This document shows positions 51,906 through 56,331 of a stretch of 56,331 nucleotides of DNA, piece after piece. The translations under genes and the position numbers were made by a program. The notes beneath the pieces are model-generated. The model did not search any database. It saw only the letters and a list, made by a program, of their open reading frames with translations, and was not told the DNA's origin. Every line of letters begins with the position of its first letter. Within the stretch, counting starts at the first letter, position 1. Origin of the DNA: DRGT01 sp035685445 (GTDB lineage Archaea > Thermoproteota > Nitrososphaeria > Nitrososphaerales > Nitrosopumilaceae). The stretch covers positions 1 through 56,331 of the forward strand of contig DASSAK010000016.1 in assembly GCA_035685445.1 (NCBI GenBank), read 5' to 3'.

Positions 51906-52859
51906 TTATTCTAATTGATGTAATTCCAAGTCACAGTTTATGCTACATTCGGGCTGTTCCCAATCCAGTGAACTTTCTTTTGGAATTACTCCGAGAGGAT
52001 CATATTTATCAAATCTTGTTTCGCCCTGAACAGAAGAAAGCATTACAACTTTGGATTCTTCTGACGATGACATTGACATATCTACTTGAGAACCTTCTTC
52101 ATGCAAGATATTTCCTGATATTTTTGAAATAGTGTTTAGCATTCCAATAGGTGCATTTTCTCCACCAATTACATAAAGCATCGAACGCTTTACACTGTTG
52201 GGTGGGGCATTTTCATAAAGCATCTTTATGGAATCTTTAAGGGATTTTTCAAAATCACAATCAGAGTTACTTGTAGTCAAAAGATGGGTTTCCTCATTAA
52301 TGGATGAATCAATCAAAGAACTTGCAACATGCAAAATTGCTGAATTTGTAATTTCAAAGCAATTTTTTATTGATAAATTGGGGTTGCTATCAAGAAATGC
52401 ATCGTTATCAATTACTATTGTACAGTTAGAATTTGTTTTCAGTCTTTTTAGAGAAATTCCAGAATTGAAAATTCTGTTTTTTTCATATTTGAATGGCATG
52501 ATTGCAAATGAAATGACATTTTTATTTGCTTCTTTGCAGATTTGTGAAACTATTGGAGAAATAGCTGCACCGGATTTTCCTGCAAGATTTGCCATAATGA
52601 TTACAGAAGAATACTGAGAAATTTCATCTCTAATCTGAGATTCTGATTCCATTGCTGAGCCTCTGATAAGTTGCACTGATGGATTTAGAACGGGCTTTGT
52701 TGAAACATGAACTGAATGGCTTTGATTCTCACAGTCTTTTTCATCATTGCTGATTACTAGGCAGTTAGAATTGAATGATTTTGAGGCCTCTATGGCTAAT
52801 TTTGAGCCTATGCCGCCTAAACCAATTACTAAAACTGGTTCATGTAATTCAAAACTCAT
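51906..52859 (-). CDS. Divergent FtsZ/tubulin-like protein with degenerate GTP loop
   Basis: A 317-residue protein that aligns with FtsZ at the nucleotide-binding half: VIGLGGIGSK at 11-20, and in place of the tubulin signature GGGTGTGAAP it has LAGKSGAAISP (92-102), followed by FtsZ-like VISFAIMPFKYE (115-126). No clear catalytic NxDxxD T7 loop is visible. In Nitrosopumilus a FtsZ-like gene of this kind exists while division relies on Cdv/ESCRT proteins. It may therefore be structural or regulatory and not a polymerising GTPase. Confidence 0.85.
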   Translation of the reverse strand: MSFELHEPVLVIGLGGIGSKLAIEASKSFNSNCLVISNDEKDCENQSHSVHVSTKPVLNPSVQLIRGSAMESESQIRDEISQYSSVIIMANLAGKSGAAISPIVSQICKEANKNVISFAIMPFKYEKNRIFNSGISLKRLKTNSNCTIVIDNDAFLDSNPNLSIKNCFEITNSAILHVASSLIDSSINEETHLLTTSNSDCDFEKSLKDSIKMLYENAPPNSVKRSMLYVIGGENAPIGMLNTISKISGNILHEEGSQVDMSMSSSEESKVVMLSSVQGETRFDKYDPLGVIPKESSLDWEQPECSINCDLELHQLE

Positions 52860-52930
52860 TTCTATCCTATCTCTAATTTGGATAAAAAACCTTCTTACGT
52901 AATTAAAATCAAATTTTCGATCTAAAAATT

Positions 52931-54199
52931 TTAGCTTGCGATCTTGCCAAGAAGACTGTGAGTTGTTGCATCAATAATTTCTACATTGTGTGATTCACCA
53001 ATTTTGACATTTTCTTTCACAAAAATTGGTTTGTAAGCATAGTTTCTACCTTTGATGTCTTCATCAGATTTCTCATCAAACAATACTTTTCCTTTCCAGC
53101 CTATCCACTTTCTATTATTTTCTAAACAGATTTTCTCTATTAGATCAGAGATTATTTTGCTTCTACGCATGACATCTGATACCTTAATCTGATCCCACCC
53201 TGCAGCTTCTGTACCGGGCCTTTGACTATACTTTGAGAGATTTACAATGTCAGGCTTTGTCTCCAATAACAAGTCAACAGTTTTTTTAAAATCCTCTTCT
53301 GTTTCAGTAGGAAAACCTACTATAATATCTGTAGAGATTGTAAATGAAGGAAATTTTGTCTTGAATTTTTTTACGGCATCTCTAAACGTTTCAGTAGTAT
53401 GACCTCGTTTCATATCATTTAGTACTTTATCACTGCCACTCTGAACCGGTATATGCAAGAATTTGAAGACTTTGTCATTTTCAAATGATTCTAAAAGACC
53501 ATCTCTGATTCTTGGCATGTACATAGGATTCATCATGCCAACTCGGATTTTGAAATCTTGAGGGATCTCACAAACAGAATTTACTAGTGTGGGAAGGTCT
53601 TCATTGATATCAAAACCATAGCATCCATTATCAGTAGATGTAAGCCATACCTCTTTGCAACCCTCGGCTATTTCGCTTTTTACTTGTCTTACAATATCGC
53701 CAATCCTGTAGCTTGCCAAATCTCCTTTTGAGATCTTTGTTTGACAAAATGTACATTCACTCATACAACCATTTGCAATTTCAACAATTCCTATGGCTGG
53801 ATTTAGTCTAATTTTTGGCAAACCTACTTTGGATATATCAACATCATCAAGTGCAATCTTCTTTTTTCCATCCAGTGTAGAATCTATGACCTCAAGCGCT
53901 TTGCTTAAGGAATTGGGGCCCAAAAGACTCGCATTTTCTGAAAATCTCTCAACTGATTCTTTTTCTGCTTTTGGTAAACAGCCTGCAACTACCAATGGTT
54001 TGGATTTTAACGATTTTATCCTGTGAACCATCTTGTTTGCAGTAGCGTCTTTTACAGAGCATGTAACTATCAAGTTCAAGTCAGAATCGGAAGAACTTTC
54101 TGCTAGGGAATGTCCTCCATTTACTACCAAACCAGAAATCATTTCAGAGTCTGCAAAACTTGCAGAACATCCGTATGCTTCTACCCAAATCTTTGCCAT
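52931..54199 (-). CDS. tRNA threonylcarbamoyladenosine (t6A37) methylthiotransferase
   Basis: A 422-residue radical SAM enzyme of the MtaB/CDKAL1 (e-MtaB) group. The N-terminal UPF0004 cluster Cys are C11, C47 and C74; the radical SAM cluster is C145-x3-C149-x2-C152. A TRAM RNA-binding domain forms the end (~360-422). It adds a methylthio group to t6A at position 37 of ANN-reading tRNAs. It follows fumC by three bases on the same strand. Confidence 0.93.
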   Translation of the reverse strand: MAKIWVEAYGCSASFADSEMISGLVVNGGHSLAESSSDSDLNLIVTCSVKDATANKMVHRIKSLKSKPLVVAGCLPKAEKESVERFSENASLLGPNSLSKALEVIDSTLDGKKKIALDDVDISKVGLPKIRLNPAIGIVEIANGCMSECTFCQTKISKGDLASYRIGDIVRQVKSEIAEGCKEVWLTSTDNGCYGFDINEDLPTLVNSVCEIPQDFKIRVGMMNPMYMPRIRDGLLESFENDKVFKFLHIPVQSGSDKVLNDMKRGHTTETFRDAVKKFKTKFPSFTISTDIIVGFPTETEEDFKKTVDLLLETKPDIVNLSKYSQRPGTEAAGWDQIKVSDVMRRSKIISDLIEKICLENNRKWIGWKGKVLFDEKSDEDIKGRNYAYKPIFVKENVKIGESHNVEIIDATTHSLLGKIAS

Positions 54200-54202
54200 A
54201 CT

Positions 54203-55564
54203 CTATCTAAACAACGAGTCTACTTGTTTGTTTGTTAGCAATTTTTTTGAAACAACCAATTCTCTAATTGTTTTTCCAGTTTTGAGAGATTCTTTGAAAA
54301 GCTCTGCAGATTTCAAATAACCAATTTTTGGAGCAAGCAACGTAACAATAACTGGACTGTTTTCAATATCTTTTTGTAATTTTTTCTTGTCAGCTGTTAT
54401 TCCATCAATCAAATTTGCTGAAAATATTGGTAAGAAGTTTTTTAGCATGTCTGTTGATTCTAAAACACACTTTAGCATTCCAGGCAACATTACATTAAGT
54501 TCAAACTGGCCTCCTTGAGCAGCATGTGCAACTGCTGCATCATTTCCAATAATGTTGAAGCATATCATATTCATGCATTCTGCAAGAGATGGATTTACTT
54601 TGCCTGGCATTATAGATGAGCCTGCATGGACTGCAGGAATTTTAATTTCCGCAAGCCCTGCAATTGGACCTGATGACATCAATCGTATGTCGCTTGCCAA
54701 CTTGTTTATCTCAAGTGCAAGATTTCTAAGAGCTGATGATAAATTGTTAACTTGAAATGTACTTTGTAAACCATGTTGCATGTCTTTTTCTTGCTTTAAC
54801 GGAAGCTTGGAAATCTTTGCAAGTTCGCTGACAACTGCTTTTCTATATCCTTTTGGAGTATTTGCACCAGTGCCAACTGCTGTACCGCCAAGTGGCACAA
54901 ATTCTAATTCTTTTTCTGCTTTTTCTATTGCATTTTTTGCTTTTGAAATAGAGGTAGAATATGCTGCAAATTCACTACCTAACGTTACTGGTAGTGCATC
55001 CATTAGATGAGTTCTTCCAATTTTTTTGTAAGACGAAAATTGTTTTGCTTTTTTGTTTAATGATTTTATTAAAATATCAATAGCTGGTAAAACTTTTTTC
55101 AAGTTCATTAAAATGGCAACATGCATTGCTGTTGGAAAAGTATCATTACTTGATTGGGACATGTTTACGTGATCATTTGGATGCAGGTATTGATATTGGC
55201 CTTTCTTTTTGTGCAAAATTTGAAGTGTCACATTTGCAATTACCTCATTTGTATTCATGTTAAATGCGGTTCCAGCACCAGAATTAATCTCATCAACTAC
55301 AAACTGATCAATGTGTTTCCCAGAAAGGATTTTGTCACAGGCTTGAACAATTGCTTTGCCTCTCTTTTTGTCAATTACTCCTGATTTCATATTGGCAAGA
55401 GCCGCTGATCGTTTTATCATCACAAACGACTTGATTAAATTTGGATGTGATTTGGTTCCAGTAACATGGTATTGCTTTATTGCTCTACCTGTAAATGCCC
55501 CATAATACGCATCAGCAGGAATTTTCACCTTTCCAAGAGAATCTTTGTCAGTTCTGAACTTCAA
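54203..55564 (-). CDS. fumC: Class II fumarate hydratase
   Basis: A 453-residue member of the fumarase/aspartase superfamily. Family motifs are NMNTNEVIAN, QSSNDTFPTAMH, GGTAVGTG and GSSIMPGKVNP. QSSNDTFPTAMH and GGTAVGTG favour fumarase over aspartase, although NMNT is more aspartase-like. It interconverts fumarate and malate in the incomplete citric acid cycle. Likely co-transcribed with the methylthiotransferase. Confidence 0.85.
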   Translation of the reverse strand: MKFRTDKDSLGKVKIPADAYYGAFTGRAIKQYHVTGTKSHPNLIKSFVMIKRSAALANMKSGVIDKKRGKAIVQACDKILSGKHIDQFVVDEINSGAGTAFNMNTNEVIANVTLQILHKKKGQYQYLHPNDHVNMSQSSNDTFPTAMHVAILMNLKKVLPAIDILIKSLNKKAKQFSSYKKIGRTHLMDALPVTLGSEFAAYSTSISKAKNAIEKAEKELEFVPLGGTAVGTGANTPKGYRKAVVSELAKISKLPLKQEKDMQHGLQSTFQVNNLSSALRNLALEINKLASDIRLMSSGPIAGLAEIKIPAVHAGSSIMPGKVNPSLAECMNMICFNIIGNDAAVAHAAQGGQFELNVMLPGMLKCVLESTDMLKNFLPIFSANLIDGITADKKKLQKDIENSPVIVTLLAPKIGYLKSAELFKESLKTGKTIRELVVSKKLLTNKQVDSLFR

Positions 55565-55647
55565 TCCCGATTTTTTGTCAAAATACTAGTATTCATTCTT
55601 TTTCAGAGTAATCTAATATTTTCATAACGTGATTCTGAAGGGAATTA

Positions 55648-55655
55648 TTATATAG
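55648..55655 (+). promoter_or_regulatory. TATA box of the NirK-like gene
   Basis: TTATATAG, 23-30 bases before the ATG at 55678, gives a near-leaderless message. It stands in a 113-base gap between divergent fumC and the multicopper oxidase gene. Confidence 0.7.
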
Positions 55656-55677
55656 GCTTCTCTAACTACTCAGCGCA

Positions 55678-56331
55678 ATGAATAAGCGTTTTAGTATGCT
55701 CTTTACTGTTGCTGCAATTGCAGTGATGGGAGCTACGCTATTCGGAAGCACATACACACAAACCCAAATTGCCGGTACATCTCTTAATACATCTGACTTT
55801 GATGTTGATGTATTAGATCAGATTCGACAAATGGGTGGTTTGCAACTTGTAATGCCACAAGCATTTGCAGCAGGAAATTGTGAAACACTTGAGAATTCAG
55901 GTCGTACAGTACATGATTTCCAACTCACTGGAGTGAGTGTTCAATTACCTATCATGGGTGGTAAAACATACCATGCTATGACCTTCAGTGAACAGGTTCC
56001 AGGACCAACTATTCGAGCTACACAGGGAGATGTCATTAAGATGACTTTAACAATCCCTGCCGATGAAGTCACTGGACACGGAAACGACATGCACGCTTCA
56101 CAAATTTCAGCAACAAACTTTGATTCCATCAACCCTGGTGAATCAAAGACATTTTGTTACATTGCACAATCTGCTGGTGTTTTCAAATACCATTGTTCTG
56201 GTGTACATTTAGTTGGAATGGACCAACATGTCCTTTCAGGCATGTATGGAATTGCCATTGTTGATCCAGCAAATGGATACAAGAAACTAATGGTTGAAAA
56301 AACAAGTGGTAGCGGAATGGTAGATAGAAAA
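55678..56331 (+). CDS. Multicopper oxidase, NirK-like (partial, cut by window end)
   Basis: The first 218 residues of a secreted copper protein. Residues 1-~32 hold a signal peptide or anchor (MLFTVAAIAVMGATLFG). The cupredoxin domain shows H134 and H139, H172-C173, H184 and M189, spaced as the type 1 and type 2 copper ligands of copper nitrite reductase (HxxxxH, HC, HxxxxM). Such genes are common and highly expressed in ammonia-oxidizing archaea; nitrite reduction, NO handling or ammonia-oxidation support have all been proposed. The C-terminal domain lies outside the window. Confidence 0.92.
   Translation, partial: MNKRFSMLFTVAAIAVMGATLFGSTYTQTQIAGTSLNTSDFDVDVLDQIRQMGGLQLVMPQAFAAGNCETLENSGRTVHDFQLTGVSVQLPIMGGKTYHAMTFSEQVPGPTIRATQGDVIKMTLTIPADEVTGHGNDMHASQISATNFDSINPGESKTFCYIAQSAGVFKYHCSGVHLVGMDQHVLSGMYGIAIVDPANGYKKLMVEKTSGSGMVDRK

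Noticed and set aside
51676..51918. Second open frame through the L31e repeats
   Set aside because: Arises from the repetitive codons in another frame; no independent start or motif.

Overview
The window is a dense, AT-rich piece of chromosome from an ammonia-oxidizing archaeon of the Nitrososphaerota (Thaumarchaeota). It most resembles the marine Nitrosopumilus/Nitrosarchaeum group. The archaeal markers are a proteasome alpha subunit, aIF1A, archaeal DnaG, ribosomal proteins L31e and L39e, diphthine synthase, CTP-dependent riboflavin kinase and LysW-dependent amino-acid synthesis. Group-specific signs are a eukaryote-type DNA topoisomerase IB, the 3-hydroxypropionate/4-hydroxybutyrate carbon-fixation pair, an ectABCD ectoine operon, a degenerate FtsZ-like protein and a NirK-like multicopper oxidase at the right edge. 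Many genes appear to start with TTG or GTG, overlap by 1-14 bases, and carry a TATA-like box about 25-35 bases before the start codon, consistent with leaderless transcripts. I see no CRISPR array, insertion sequence, integrase or rRNA gene.

Layout. 1-5 kb: a cut SirB1-like gene, an unknown 397-aa protein, a methyltransferase, a TPR protein, several tiny zinc-binding or membrane proteins, a candidate structured RNA and a Met-type tRNA(CAU). 5-15.5 kb: topoisomerase IB, an SDR, a secreted sugar dehydrogenase/dienelactone hydrolase fusion overlapping a DUF1998 helicase, a solitary DNA methyltransferase, TatA and an MFS exporter. 15.5-19.6 kb: aIF1A, then an unknown gene joined to ectABCD. 19.6-25.4 kb: small regulators, a UbiE-like methyltransferase, PsmA, glutamate dehydrogenase, a mini-Toprim protein and an amidotransferase. 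25.4-31.3 kb: acyl-CoA synthetase plus enoyl-CoA hydratase, an IscA-like protein, DnaG, and a convergent riboflavin kinase/FAD synthetase pair.

31.4-41.5 kb is one long leftward block for lysine and arginine by the LysW carrier route: argG, lysW2, argX, lysY, lysZ, lysJ, an Lrp regulator, homocitrate synthase, lysW1, lysX, lysK and dph5. The middle enzymes occur once, while carrier and ligase are duplicated. One carrier ends in EDWGE and the other in EDWGQ, which is unexpected because the terminal Glu is the attachment residue.

41.6-56.3 kb: an ABC importer behind a promoter rich in inverted repeats; a second MFS gene; a methionine synthase split in two genes, followed by a strongly structured candidate RNA and a MetF-like protein; a Nudix hydrolase; L39e and L31e (the latter with a long repeat-bearing tail); the FtsZ-like gene; a tRNA methylthiotransferase; fumarase; and the NirK-like gene, cut by the window end.

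Most promising for follow-up: the RNA at 49285-49379, the EDWGQ LysW, the unknown gene heading the ectoine operon, the L31e tail, and the two smaller structured intergenic elements at 3840-3904 and 44228-44280.
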